From: JACDAN01 sp963827705
Lineage (GTDB): Bacteria; Actinomycetota; Thermoleophilia; Gaiellales; Gaiellaceae
Length of the DNA: 64,000 bases
Assembly: GCA_963827705.1 (NCBI GenBank)
Contig: CAWHBN010000016.1
Coordinates: 248,001 to 312,000, forward strand
Reading direction: 5' to 3'
Shown piece after piece: positions 7,518 to 16,566 of this stretch. A model generated the notes under the pieces. It made no database searches and had not been told where the DNA came from. It worked only from the letters and a program-made list of their open reading frames with translations. Within the stretch, counting starts at the first letter, position 1, and each line of letters begins with the position of its first letter. The position numbers and the translations under genes are program-made.

Positions 7518-9173
7518 CTAGGCCGGTACGCGGGTCTGCTCGGCGGCGACGCCGCGGCGGGCCCGCGTGCGGCCAAGCGCGGCGCCGATGAACTCGCGGA
7601 AGAGTGGCGCCGGCCTCGTCGGCCGCGACTTGAACTCCGGATGGAACTGGCTCGCGACGAACCAGGGATGGTCGGGGAGCTCGATGATCTCCACGAGCCG
7701 GCCCTCCTGGTAGGTCCCCGAAACGACGAGCCCCGCCTTCTCCAGGGCCGACCGGAAGTGGTTGTTCACCTCGTACCGGTGCCGATGTCGCTCGTTGACG
7801 ACCGACTCGCGGTAGGTGTCGCGCGTGCGCGTGCCTTCCGCGAGCTCGACTGCCTGGGCCCCGAGGCGCATGGTCCCCCCGAGGTCCTCGACCTCCTTCT
7901 GCTCCGGCAGCAGGTCGATGACCGGGTACGGCGTCTCCGGATCCATCTCCGTCGAGTTCGCACCCTCGAGTCCCACCACGTGCCGTGCGAACTCCGAGAC
8001 TGCGACGTGCATCCCGAGGCAGATGCCGAGGTACGGGATGCCCTGCTCGCGCGCGACCCGGCAGGCGGTGATCTTGCCCTCCCAACCGCGTGAGCCAAAC
8101 CCGCCGGGGACCAGCACGCCGTCGACCTGCTCGAGCTCCTGCCGGGCCTCCTCGAGCGACATCCCCTCGGCGTCCACCCAGCGGACGTTGACACGTGCGC
8201 CCTGGTGTATTCCGGCGTGCTTCATCGCCTCGTGCACCGAGAGGTACGCGTCGTGGAGCTTGACGTACTTCCCGACGAGGGCAATCTCGACTGACTCCCG
8301 ACGCTCGGCGATCCGCTCGATCAACGCGTCCCAGTCGGCCAAGTCCGCGTCCTCGGCGGGCAGGCCCAGCTTCTCGCAGACCATCGCGTCGAGGCCCTGC
8401 TTGCTGAGCGCCCGCGGGACGAGGTACACGTCCGGGACGTCGATCGCGGAGATCACAGCGGCTGAGTCGACATCGGCGAAGAGCGCGATCTTGTCCCGGA
8501 TCTCCGAGGAAAGCGGCTCCGTCGAGCGCGCGACGACGATGTCGGGGTGGATACCGATGCGCCGGAGCTCGTTGACGGAGTGCTGGGTCGGCTTCGTCTT
8601 CAGCTCGCCGGCGTGCTCGATGAACGGAACGAGCGTGACGTGGAGATAGATGACGTTTTCCGGGCCGACCTCACGGCGGAACTGGCGGATCGCCTCGAGG
8701 AACGGCAGGGACTCGATGTCGCCCACGGTGCCGCCGATCTCGGAGATGACGACGTCGGTGTCGCTGGCCTCGGCGATCGAGCGGATCCTGCTCTTGATCT
8801 CGTTTGTGATGTGCGGGATCACCTGGACGGTGGAGCCCAGGTACTCGCCCTTCCGCTCCTTGCGGAGGACCCGGTCCCAGATCGAGCCGGCGGTGTGGTT
8901 TGCATTCCGCGCGAGGTTCTCGTCGATGAAGCGCTCGTAGTGGCCGATGTCCAGGTCGGTCTCGGCGCCGTCCTCCGTGACGAAGACTTCGCCGTGCTGG
9001 AAGGGGCTCATCGTCCCCGGGTCGACGTTCAGGTACGGGTCGAACTTCTGAACCTGCACCTTGAGGCCGCGAGCTTTCAACAGCCGGCCCAGGGAGGCAG
9101 CGGTGATGCCCTTGCCGAGTGATGAGACGACTCCGCCCGTGATGAAGACGTACTTGGGCGGGCGGTCCCTCAC
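7518..9173 (-). CDS. pyrG: CTP synthase
   Basis: Aminates UTP to CTP with glutamine and ATP. 551 residues. N-terminal amidoligase domain starts KYVFITGGVVSSLGKGITAASLG; later GGTVGDIESLPFLEAIRQ. C-terminal class I glutamine amidotransferase has VPGGFGSRGWEGKI, the nucleophile in YLGICLGMHVAV, and the His/Glu pair in ASQFHPEFKSRP. GTG start overlaps the stop of the upstream glycosyltransferase fusion (GTGA). Last gene of the steA/steB cluster, as in other actinobacteria. Confidence 0.97.
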   Translation of the reverse strand: MRDRPPKYVFITGGVVSSLGKGITAASLGRLLKARGLKVQVQKFDPYLNVDPGTMSPFQHGEVFVTEDGAETDLDIGHYERFIDENLARNANHTAGSIWDRVLRKERKGEYLGSTVQVIPHITNEIKSRIRSIAEASDTDVVISEIGGTVGDIESLPFLEAIRQFRREVGPENVIYLHVTLVPFIEHAGELKTKPTQHSVNELRRIGIHPDIVVARSTEPLSSEIRDKIALFADVDSAAVISAIDVPDVYLVPRALSKQGLDAMVCEKLGLPAEDADLADWDALIERIAERRESVEIALVGKYVKLHDAYLSVHEAMKHAGIHQGARVNVRWVDAEGMSLEEARQELEQVDGVLVPGGFGSRGWEGKITACRVAREQGIPYLGICLGMHVAVSEFARHVVGLEGANSTEMDPETPYPVIDLLPEQKEVEDLGGTMRLGAQAVELAEGTRTRDTYRESVVNERHRHRYEVNNHFRSALEKAGLVVSGTYQEGRLVEIIELPDHPWFVASQFHPEFKSRPTRPAPLFREFIGAALGRTRARRGVAAEQTRVPA

Positions 9174-10381
9174 GGCTGACGCCCGAACGCGTCGATCCGC
9201 GAGAGGGCCGGCGTGCGCTCGATCAGCTCGCCGAGCGAGCGACGTTCACCGAGGAGGGTGAGCCCGGCAAGCGCCCCGATCGCCAGCCAGCGGCCCCGCT
9301 CCGTGAGTCGACTCACGGAACTCAACCCTAGCATCGCGCCCAGCGCGTTCGATCCGGCGTCCCCGAGCATGCTCTTCTCGCGAAGATCGTAGGGAAGCAG
9401 GAGGACGGCGATCCCGAACGGCGCCCGCGCGAGGACGGCGCCGGCGAGGTACGCCTTGAGCGCCCGACCGGGCCGCGTGTCGAACTGGTTGAGAGAGTTC
9501 GCGGCAAGGCCCACCAGGAGCGCCCCGGAGAGCTTGCGTGTCGCGAGCAGCCCGACGAGTGGGATCCCCACCAGCTTGAGGACGCCGGTCGTGGACCCCG
9601 CGCGCAGGTGGGCGCGGAACCCCCGCTCGGGGCCGCTCCAGAGATCGTCGGCGAGACCGAGCGCAGCCACCACCGCGACGGCCGGGTCGCGACGCGCTCC
9701 GAGCGCGGCGCCCACGAGGGGTAGCCGGAGCCCCCTGTGGTTCGTAGCCTGCGGCCCGGCGGCGAGCACGACGTCCAGCAGCTGGCGTCCCCGATGGAGG
9801 AAGCCACGGGCGTCGCGGCCGGTCGCGCGATGGCGCAGCGGCAGCTCGACCTCGGCGATCGGGATCCCGGCGCGGGCGGCGTCGATCGAGGCGCCGACCT
9901 CGCAGCCGAACCCGGCCGCCAGCGGAAAGCACACCGCCCGGGCTTCGGCGGAGAAGACACGCTGTCCGGAAAGCGGCTCGGCGGGGACGAAGCCGGAGCG
10001 CGCGCGGATCAAGTCGCGCGCCGCCTCCTTCGCGATCCCGAAGCCCCCGCCCTGCCGCTCGGCGAAGACGGCAATCGCGAGGCCGGCCTCGACGGCCGCC
10101 AGCGGCCGGAGGTCGCCGTCGAGATCCGCGTCGCACACGGCGATCGCACCAGGCGGAGCCTCCCGCTCGGCGAGCGTCAGCGCCTGGCCCTTCCCGCGCC
10201 GCGGCAGGCGCAGGACCCGCGCCCCTGCCCGCTCCGCCGTCTCGGCGGTGCCGTCCGTCGAGCCGTCGTCGGCGACGATCACTTCCGCGTTCGGAAACTG
10301 CTCCCGCAGCCGCTCGACCGTCCGGCCGATGCGCTCGGCCTCGTCTCTGGCCGCCACCAGGACGGCGACGGGCTCAGCCAT
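9170..10381 (-). CDS. glycosyltransferase family 2 fused to a short PNPT (MraY/WecA-like) membrane domain
   Basis: 403 residues, two parts. Residues 1-200 are a GT-A fold: VLVAARDEAERIGRTV, VIVADDGSTDGTAE, a DxD-type CDADLDGD near 83-90, and LSGQRVF at 138. From about 214 the sequence turns into polytopic PNPT signatures: NHRGLRLPLVGA (start motif), LGLADDLWSG with the Asp pair, LKLVGIPLVGLL, NSLNQFDTRPGRA in place of the usual NxxNxxDGxDGxA, and SMLGDAGSNALGAMLG. The first membrane helices of a normal PNPT enzyme are absent. Couples with steB (8-base overlap) and pyrG. A role in polyprenyl-linked sugar chemistry at the division site is inferred, not shown. Confidence 0.75.
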   Translation of the reverse strand: MAEPVAVLVAARDEAERIGRTVERLREQFPNAEVIVADDGSTDGTAETAERAGARVLRLPRRGKGQALTLAEREAPPGAIAVCDADLDGDLRPLAAVEAGLAIAVFAERQGGGFGIAKEAARDLIRARSGFVPAEPLSGQRVFSAEARAVCFPLAAGFGCEVGASIDAARAGIPIAEVELPLRHRATGRDARGFLHRGRQLLDVVLAAGPQATNHRGLRLPLVGAALGARRDPAVAVVAALGLADDLWSGPERGFRAHLRAGSTTGVLKLVGIPLVGLLATRKLSGALLVGLAANSLNQFDTRPGRALKAYLAGAVLARAPFGIAVLLLPYDLREKSMLGDAGSNALGAMLGLSSVSRLTERGRWLAIGALAGLTLLGERRSLGELIERTPALSRIDAFGRQP

Positions 10382-11258
10382 TCGGCAGCGGGGCGAGCGG
10401 CAGAGGCTCGATCGGCACAGGCATCGTCCCGTCGTCGGCCGACGTCTTCAGCCCGTAGTGACCCTCCGCCCCACCGGCGAGGAGCAACGCGAGCGCGAGC
10501 TTTCCGATCTGCGTGTCGACCGAGTCCACGCTGGAGACGCGGTTCGCCTTGTAGACGGGGATTCGCGACGGGCGCTGGTCGGTGCCCTCGATCCCGACGA
10601 CCGGAACGCCGCTGCCCGCGAGCCCGGCGTAGAGGCCGTCGAAGAACATCCTCGTCGGCGCATCGGTCGCGACTCCGGTGTGCGCGACGACGACGGCGTC
10701 GGACTCGGTCGAGGGATCCCCCCGGTGGTCCTGGACGAGGACGGGGATCAGCGCGTCCCAGAAGGGGGTCTCCCCTCCGGCGACGAGCTCCTCGCCCAGG
10801 CGCCGGCCGACCTCCTCCATCGTCAGTCCCTGGAACTGTGGCCCCAGCGCGTCCATGACCTGCTCCGGGTCGATGGGCAGCTCGAAGGCCTCACGCTCGA
10901 CCACCGAGGGACCTGAGGCGTCCTGCAGCGTCTGCTCCACCGCATCGAGGGCGTCGTCGTCGGGCTGGCCGGTGAAGAGGAGCGCAACCCGCTTGCCGCG
11001 GAGCCGGCCGTTCATCAGGGCCGGGTACGTGTTCGCGACGTAGTTCTCGGCCGCTTCACGCTGCCGGCGAAGCAGGTCGGCCTGGGCGACCACGTCGTCG
11101 TTGCGCTGCTGGAGCTCCTTGATGCGGTCCTGGAGCACGCGGCGCTCGCTGCCCTCGACGTCGGTACGGGTCGCGAGGCCGGCACCCACGAGGATGCCGA
11201 TGATCAGCGCGAGGAAGACAGCCGCCAGCGAGGCGACGTGGTAGCGGAGGTCGAACAA
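10374..11258 (-). CDS. steB: SteB / MctB-type copper transporter-like membrane protein
   Basis: 294 residues. One N-terminal membrane segment (YHVASLAAVFLALIIGILVGAGLA) is followed by a coiled coil (VLQDRIKELQQRNDDVVAQADLL) and an extracytoplasmic alpha/beta domain (RVALLFTGQPDDDALDAVEQTL). This matches the MctB/SteB family, which in mycobacteria and corynebacteria forms a complex with SteA at the division site. The start is TTG. A foldback repeat fills the space between it and steA, leaving 13 bases and no good ribosome-binding site. Confidence 0.85.
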   Translation of the reverse strand: MFDLRYHVASLAAVFLALIIGILVGAGLATRTDVEGSERRVLQDRIKELQQRNDDVVAQADLLRRQREAAENYVANTYPALMNGRLRGKRVALLFTGQPDDDALDAVEQTLQDASGPSVVEREAFELPIDPEQVMDALGPQFQGLTMEEVGRRLGEELVAGGETPFWDALIPVLVQDHRGDPSTESDAVVVAHTGVATDAPTRMFFDGLYAGLAGSGVPVVGIEGTDQRPSRIPVYKANRVSSVDSVDTQIGKLALALLLAGGAEGHYGLKTSADDGTMPVPIEPLPLAPLPNG

Positions 11259-11271
11259 GCCGCCCTAGGTT

Positions 11272-11437
11272 AGGAGGGATCGGCGGAACGTCGCTCGTTG
11301 TAGTGGTGCGATGGTCGTTCCGAGGCAAGGACGCAGGGAGCGTTCGTATCGATGAGATACGGGCGCGACTGAGGACGCAGTCCTCGGGGCGAGCAGCGCT
11401 CCACTGCGGCACAGCAGGCGTTTCGCCGAGCCCTCCT
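11272..11437 (+). repeat. long foldback repeat A (166 bp) between steA and steB
   Basis: Outer arms 11272-11290 and 11419-11437 pair over 19 bases with one mismatch and one wobble. Nested stems follow: GTAGTGG with CCACTGC, and TTCCGAGG with CCTCGGGG. The apex is the 17-base hairpin CGTATC-GATGA-GATACG at 11342-11358. Imperfect pairs are G.U when read on plus and C.A when read on minus, so a plus-strand RNA folds better although the flanking genes are minus. The right arm overlaps the steA stop codon. No coding capacity. A 26-base core (11340-11365) is identical in repeat B at 19338-19363. Confidence 0.7.
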
Positions 11438-12566
11438 AAAAGCCGAGCAGATCGCGCAGTCGCAGTCCGAGCTCTTCGAGCGCGAACCTCAGCTGCGGCG
11501 AGACGGCGACGGCCACGACGAGCGCGCCGAGCCCAGCGGCGGCGACGAGCACGAGCGGCCAGATCCCGACCTGTCGGCTCACGAGCCTGGAGACGCCCTT
11601 CGCGTCCACGAGGATCTCGCCCACGCGAAGCCTGGTCAGGAACGTCGACGCCATGCCCGAGCGGTTGCGCTCGAGGAACTCGATCAGGTTGAAGTGGGCG
11701 CCGACGACGACGATGAGCTCGGCGCCCTTCTCGTAGGCAAGGAGAAGAGCGAGATCCTCGCTGGTCGCCGGAGCCGGGACGACGTGATGGTCGAGCCCGA
11801 GCGCCCGCACACGCTCCGCGCCGGGCGCGGTGCCGTTCTCGTAGGCGTGGATCAGGATCTCCGCCCCCGAGCCGAGCGCGCGGTCGGAGACCGAGTCCAT
11901 GTCGCCGACGATCACGTGGGGCTTGTAGCCCGCCTCGAGCAGCGCGTCGGCGCCGCCGTCCACGGCCACGAGCACCGGCCGGAAGTCGCGCACGTACGGA
12001 CGGACGATGCGCAGGTCGCGCTTGTGGCCCGGCCCTCTGACGACGACGAGCGCGTGGCGGTCACGAAACCTTGTCTCGAGAGCGGGGAAGCCGATCCCCT
12101 CCGAGAGCAACCGCCCCTCCTCGCGGAGGTAGCGCATCGTGTTCTCCGCAAAGGTCTCGAGCGCCTCGGTGACCCGGCCTCGCTGCTCGCGAAGGGCGTC
12201 GGCGAGGTCGTCGGCTCGGAGCTCCTGCCCTGCGACGAGACGGGTGCCGTTGCGGAAGAGGCTTCCGCCCCGGACGGTGATCAGCTCGCCGTCGCCGACC
12301 TTCTCGAACAGGTCCGCTCCCGGAGCGTCGATCAGCCGGACTCCGCCCCGGACGAGGAGAAGCGGTCCCGGGTTCGGGTACCGGCCGGTCTGCGAGTCGG
12401 AGACGTTCACGACGACGCGGACGCCCGACTCGAGCAGCTCCTCGGCGGAGACGCGGTCCAGGTCCGTGTGGTCGATGATCGCGATGTCGTCGGCCGAGAG
12501 CCGGCGGACGAGATGCTTCGTCCGGCGGTCCAGGCGTGCGTGTCCCTTGTACTCGACGAAGCTCAT
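11436..12566 (-). CDS. steA: SteA, cytokinetic ring-associated protein
   Basis: 376 residues. Begins with the family block around KGHARLDRRTKHLVRRL, then IAIIDHTDLDRVSAEELLESGVRVVVNVSDSQTGRYP. The middle domain resembles thiamin pyrophosphokinase folds (VLVAVDGGADALLEAGYKPHVIVGDMDSVSD). One C-terminal membrane segment near residues 335-355 (WPLVLVAAAGLGALVVAVAVS) and a short amphipathic tail. SteA and SteB act together in septal peptidoglycan processing in corynebacteria. Start overlaps recN stop (ATGA). Confidence 0.9.
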   Translation of the reverse strand: MSFVEYKGHARLDRRTKHLVRRLSADDIAIIDHTDLDRVSAEELLESGVRVVVNVSDSQTGRYPNPGPLLLVRGGVRLIDAPGADLFEKVGDGELITVRGGSLFRNGTRLVAGQELRADDLADALREQRGRVTEALETFAENTMRYLREEGRLLSEGIGFPALETRFRDRHALVVVRGPGHKRDLRIVRPYVRDFRPVLVAVDGGADALLEAGYKPHVIVGDMDSVSDRALGSGAEILIHAYENGTAPGAERVRALGLDHHVVPAPATSEDLALLLAYEKGAELIVVVGAHFNLIEFLERNRSGMASTFLTRLRVGEILVDAKGVSRLVSRQVGIWPLVLVAAAGLGALVVAVAVSPQLRFALEELGLRLRDLLGF

Positions 12567-14191
12567 CGAACGGTCGAGAGAAACTCTCGACCGCCGAGCA
12601 TACGTTGGAGCTCGTCCTTCCGCTCCGATTCGGCCAGCTGCTCGATTCGCGTGTGGGTGGGGTCGCCCGGCACCTTCTCGACGCGAAGGTGCCGGTCGGC
12701 GACGCTTGCGATCTGCGGCAGGTGCGTGATCGTGAGCACCTGCGCGTGCTCGCCCAGCCTGCGCAGCGTCTGCGCCACGGCGTGCGCCGTCTGACCGCCG
12801 ATCCCCGCGTCGATCTCGTCGAACACCAGTGTCATCTTCCCTCCCGCTGCTGCTGCGAGGGCGAGCGCGATGCGGCTGAGCTCGCCGCCTGAAGCGGTCT
12901 CCGCGACCGGCGCGAACGGGAGGCCGGGGTTCGGGCGGATCAGGAAGGTGACGGCGTCCGTGCCGGCCGGGCCGAGCTCGCGGTCATGGAGCTCGACGTG
13001 GAACTCGCCGTCGCCGAGGCCGATACCGCGCAGCTCGGCCGCAACCGCTGCGGCGAAGCGGTCGGCGGACGCAGCCCGCGCCTCGTGGAGCTCGGCTGCA
13101 TGAGCCTCGACACGTGCCTGGGTCTCCGCGAGCTCCGCAGCAGCCTCTGCTGCCGGATCGGCGCCCGCCTCGCGCGCGTCCAGCTCGGCCCGGGCGGCGG
13201 CTGCCCGCTCGAGCAGCTCTTCGTACGACTCGCAGCGGAACCGGCGCTTGGCGGCGGAGATTCGTTCCAACTCTGCCTCCAGGTGCTCCAGCCTGTCGGG
13301 CTCCGCCTCGAGCGAGTCCAGGAAGCTCCGGAGGTCGGCTCCGACGTCTGCGAGCCGGACCTGGAGATCGCGCAGCTCGGTCGCCGCCGCCGCGAGCTCC
13401 GGCGCGAGCCGCTCGAGCGGCGCGATCGAGCGCTCCGCCTTGGCCGCGAGGACCGCAGCGCCTTCGCCCTCCTCCGGCGTCAGCACCTCGGCCGCCGCCG
13501 CCGAGGCCTCCGCGAGCTCGGTGAGGTGGCGCAGCCGCTCGCGCTCGGTGAGGAGCGACTCCTCCGTGCTCGGCTCGAGCCCGTTCGTGTCCTCGACGAG
13601 CGCCTCGAGCTCGGCGAGACGCGCCTCCGCGGCTGCGGAGTCGGCCGCGATCTCGTCATGGCGTCTCCTGGCCACGGAGAGCGCACGCCAGGCGCGGCGC
13701 AGGTCGGCGCGCCGCCGGAGCTGGTCGTCGCCGAGAAACGAGTCGAGCACCTCGAGCTGGTACGCGGGGCGCGCGAGCCGGCGCTGCTCGAACTGGCCGG
13801 ACATCCCGACGAGGAGCTCGGTCGCAACGGCGAGATCCTCCCGCGCCGCCGCCCTCCCCCACGCGTAGGCGCGAGTTCGTCCGTCCGGGAAGATGCGGCG
13901 CGCGAGCACGAGCCCCGCTTCGTCCTCCGGTCGCAGCCCGGCAAGAGCATCGAGCCCTTCCTCCTCGAAGAACCCGTCGGGCAGGTCGAACTCGGCCTCG
14001 ACGTACGCCTCCTTCCCGGCCGGGCCGATCGCCTTCGCGTCGCCCTTCGCGCCGAGGAGGAGGCCGACGGCCTGCGCCAGGATCGTCTTGCCGGCGCCCG
14101 TCTCCCCGGTGATCGCGTTCAACCCCTCCGAGAGCTCGAGCTCTGCTTCGCGGATCAGGACCAGGTTCTCGATGCGCAGTCGGCGCAGCAC
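12563..14191 (-). CDS. recN: DNA repair protein RecN
   Basis: SMC-like ATPase of double-strand-break repair. 542 residues, slightly short. Walker A ITGETGAGKTILAQAV near residue 29, a long coiled-coil middle rich in Ala/Glu/Leu/Arg, then signature TASGGELSRIALALA and Walker B MTLVFDEIDAGIGGQTAH, ending with the D-loop/H-loop region VLTITHLPQIAS. Position between nadK and steA is the conserved actinobacterial order. Confidence 0.95.
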   Translation of the reverse strand: MLRRLRIENLVLIREAELELSEGLNAITGETGAGKTILAQAVGLLLGAKGDAKAIGPAGKEAYVEAEFDLPDGFFEEEGLDALAGLRPEDEAGLVLARRIFPDGRTRAYAWGRAAAREDLAVATELLVGMSGQFEQRRLARPAYQLEVLDSFLGDDQLRRRADLRRAWRALSVARRRHDEIAADSAAAEARLAELEALVEDTNGLEPSTEESLLTERERLRHLTELAEASAAAAEVLTPEEGEGAAVLAAKAERSIAPLERLAPELAAAATELRDLQVRLADVGADLRSFLDSLEAEPDRLEHLEAELERISAAKRRFRCESYEELLERAAAARAELDAREAGADPAAEAAAELAETQARVEAHAAELHEARAASADRFAAAVAAELRGIGLGDGEFHVELHDRELGPAGTDAVTFLIRPNPGLPFAPVAETASGGELSRIALALAAAAGGKMTLVFDEIDAGIGGQTAHAVAQTLRRLGEHAQVLTITHLPQIASVADRHLRVEKVPGDPTHTRIEQLAESERKDELQRMLGGREFLSTVR

Positions 14192-14212
14192 GGCGGTCAG
14201 GGTACGCAGCGG

Positions 14213-14989
14213 CTAGGACGCGAAGGTGTCGCGGTAGCGACGGAAGAAGGTCATCTCCGGCAACGTGGCGAGGAGGCTGACTTCACCCGCGAGCCGGATC
14301 TGGACCGGTTCCTCTTGGCCGATCGCCGCGACCTGGCGCCCGTCGGCGATCAGCGCGACCTCCACGTCCGCTGTGAGGTTCGACACGGTGAGCTCGCGGT
14401 TTCGCGGGACGACGAGCGGCCGCGCGTGAAGCAAGTGCGGTGCGACGAAGGTCACGGCCATCGCATCCAGCCCCCAGACGAGCACCGGGCCTCCACCGGA
14501 AAGGTTGTAGGCGGTCGAGCCCGACGGTGTCGACGCGATCAGGGCGTCGCACGGGACGGTGCCCATGTCCTCGCCGGCGATCGACCAGCGGAGCTCGACC
14601 ATCCGGCCGAGCACGCCGCTGTGGGCGACGACGTCGTTGACCGCCGGATGCCGCTCTCCCCCGACGTCGACCTCCAGGGTCGGAAGCTCCACCACCTCGA
14701 ACTCGCCGTCGAACGCGCGGCCCAGGCCGGTTTCCAGCTCCTCCTTGCCCATCGACGCGAGGAAGCCGACCCGTCCGTAGTTGACGCCGATCACAGGGAC
14801 GCCCGCGCCGAGGAAGCGCTTGAGCGCCCGCAGCATCGTCCCGTCGCCGCCGAGGACGACTGCGAGGTCCGGTGAGTCCTCGACGAGCTCGATCCCGCGC
14901 TCACGCGCGAGGCGCTCCACGACGTCCGTCGCGTCGGTGACGTCGGCACGGCCGTGCGCGACCACCGCGACCCGGCTAACCGACGGCAT
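14213..14989 (-). CDS. nadK: NAD kinase
   Basis: Phosphorylates NAD to NADP. 258 residues. The family motif VVLGGDGTMLRALK (GGDG) lies near residue 43, then NYGRVGFLASM, ASTPSGSTAYNLSGGGP (second conserved domain) and a beta-rich C-terminus. I placed the start at ATG 14989 (PSVSRVAVVAHGRADV), which lies inside the end of tlyA; a longer in-frame version exists but adds non-family sequence. Confidence 0.93.
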   Translation of the reverse strand: MPSVSRVAVVAHGRADVTDATDVVERLARERGIELVEDSPDLAVVLGGDGTMLRALKRFLGAGVPVIGVNYGRVGFLASMGKEELETGLGRAFDGEFEVVELPTLEVDVGGERHPAVNDVVAHSGVLGRMVELRWSIAGEDMGTVPCDALIASTPSGSTAYNLSGGGPVLVWGLDAMAVTFVAPHLLHARPLVVPRNRELTVSNLTADVEVALIADGRQVAAIGQEEPVQIRLAGEVSLLATLPEMTFFRRYRDTFAS

Positions 14990-15737
14990 CGGCGATCCAG
15001 GCGTCGAGCTCGGACGGCAGCTCTGCGCCCTCACGGTGAGCCAGGTGGAGGAAGAACTCGCGGTTCCCCTTCGGCCCGGGCAGGCCCGAGTCGGCGATCC
15101 CTCGCGCCTCGCCGTCCCAGCCGAGCGCAGCCTCCGCGACCTCGCGCAACACCCGTCGGTGCACCTCGGGGTCTCGGACGACGCCGCCCTTGACGTCCGC
15201 CCGGCCCGCCTCGAACTGCGGCTTCACGAGCACGAGCGCTTCCCACCCCGGCTCGGCGAGCCGGAGGACAGGCGGGAGCGCCTGGCGCACGCTGATGAAC
15301 GAGACGTCGCAGGTCACCAGGTCCGGCGCGAACGGGAGCTCCTCGAGGTGCCTCGCGTTCACGCCTTCCATCACCGTCACACGAGGATCCTCTCGCACGC
15401 GCTCGTGAAGCTGCGCGCGACCGACGTCGAGCGCGATCACGCGCCGGGCTCCGTGCTGGAGCAGGACATCGGTGAAACCGCCTGTGGACGAGCCGACGTC
15501 GACGGCGTCGCGGCCGGACGGATCGACGCCCAGCTGCTCCAGCGCGTGTGCGAGCTTCTCCCCGCCTCGTGACACGAAGCGCGGCCGCTCGAGCACGTCG
15601 AGCGCAACTTCCTCGTCCACCTGCTGGCCCGCCTTGTCGAAACCGGGCACTCGGCCCGCCATCACGAGCGCCTGCGCCTGTGTTCGGGACTCGGCGAGGC
15701 CACGCTCCACGAGGAGAACGTCGAGCCGCTTGCGCAT
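14976..15737 (-). CDS. tlyA: TlyA family 16S/23S rRNA 2'-O-methyltransferase
   Basis: 253 residues. N-terminal S4 RNA-binding domain (RLDVLLVERGLAESRTQAQALVMAG) followed by an FtsJ-like methyltransferase with motif I DAVDVGSSTGGFTDVLL, then VIALDVGRAQLHERV and VTCDVSFISVRQALPPVL. TlyA methylates ribosomal RNA and is needed for capreomycin sensitivity in mycobacteria. Heads the minus-strand tlyA-nadK-recN-steA-steB-pyrG cluster and is divergent from mltG at 15757. Confidence 0.93.
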   Translation of the reverse strand: MRKRLDVLLVERGLAESRTQAQALVMAGRVPGFDKAGQQVDEEVALDVLERPRFVSRGGEKLAHALEQLGVDPSGRDAVDVGSSTGGFTDVLLQHGARRVIALDVGRAQLHERVREDPRVTVMEGVNARHLEELPFAPDLVTCDVSFISVRQALPPVLRLAEPGWEALVLVKPQFEAGRADVKGGVVRDPEVHRRVLREVAEAALGWDGEARGIADSGLPGPKGNREFFLHLAHREGAELPSELDAWIADAVG

Positions 15738-15744
15738 GGGTCCG

Positions 15745-15750
15745 TAGGCT
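15745..15750 (+). promoter_or_regulatory. -10 box (TAGGCT) for mltG copy 1, leaderless geometry
   Basis: TAGGCT, six bases before ATG 15757. Read on minus, overlapping TAGCCT sits nine bases before tlyA. Confidence 0.45.
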
Positions 15751-15756
15751 AGAGGG

Positions 15757-16566
15757 ATGGCGAGCCGTTCCGCCGTTCTCGCTTCCGTCGCCGCCGCGCT
15801 CGCCCTCGCGGCGCCGGCTCAGGCGCAGGCGCCCGTCACCCTCCGGATCGTGTTTCCCGAGGGTTTCAGCGTGCGCCGGATGGCCGACCGGGTCGCGGAG
15901 GTGCGGAAGATCGCGATCCGCACGCGTGGCGTCACGCCCAGACTGACGGGCGGGTCGTACAAGGCAGCCGCCGCCCGGGCCCGCGCGCCGCGTGAGTTCC
16001 GGCCGTTCCTGAAGCGGCGGAGCCTCGAGGGCTTTCTCTTCCCCTCGCTGTACGAGTTCACGCGGCACACGCGTGCCTCGGACCTCGTCGCGAACCAGAT
16101 CTCCACATTCGAGTCGCACTGGCGCGGGATCGACCTCCGCCGGGCACGCGCCGGCAATCTCAACGCTTACGACGTCCTGACGATCGCGTCGATGATCGAG
16201 CGCGAGGCCGCCGTCGCCTCGGAACGGCGGCTCGTCTCGGCCGTGATCTACAACCGCCTGAAGGCGGACATGCCGCTCGCAATCGACGCGACGCTCCGCT
16301 ACGGCCTCGGCGTTCCCGGCAACCGGCCGCTCACGCGCGCCCATCTCCGCAGCCGAACCCGCTACAACACGCGCCGGTACAAGGGCCTGCCGCCGACGCC
16401 GATCGGGAACCCCGGCGTCCCCTCGATGCGAGCCGCCGCGCGACCGGCCGGGCGCAATTACCTCTTCTACCTCCGCCGCCCGGGCACCGTGCGGCACTTC
16501 TTCACGGCGAGCGAGGAGGAGTTCTGCGCGAAGGCCCGTGAATGGGGCTACACCGAGGACTGCTGA
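15757..16566 (+). CDS. mltG: MltG/YceG-like endolytic transglycosylase, secreted form (copy 1)
   Basis: 269 residues. N-terminal signal sequence (SAVLASVAAALALAAPAQAQA) rather than the usual cytoplasmic tail plus membrane anchor. LysM-like part TLRIVFPEGFSVRRMADRVAEV, then SLEGFLFPSLYEF and the catalytic Glu in LTIASMIEREAAVASERRLV, and the late block LPPTPIGNPGVPSMRAAARP. MltG cleaves nascent glycan strands. A second, membrane-anchored copy lies at 27534 in the aro operon. Convergent with ispA, overlapping it by 19 bases. Confidence 0.88.
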   Translation: MASRSAVLASVAAALALAAPAQAQAPVTLRIVFPEGFSVRRMADRVAEVRKIAIRTRGVTPRLTGGSYKAAAARARAPREFRPFLKRRSLEGFLFPSLYEFTRHTRASDLVANQISTFESHWRGIDLRRARAGNLNAYDVLTIASMIEREAAVASERRLVSAVIYNRLKADMPLAIDATLRYGLGVPGNRPLTRAHLRSRTRYNTRRYKGLPPTPIGNPGVPSMRAAARPAGRNYLFYLRRPGTVRHFFTASEEEFCAKAREWGYTEDC

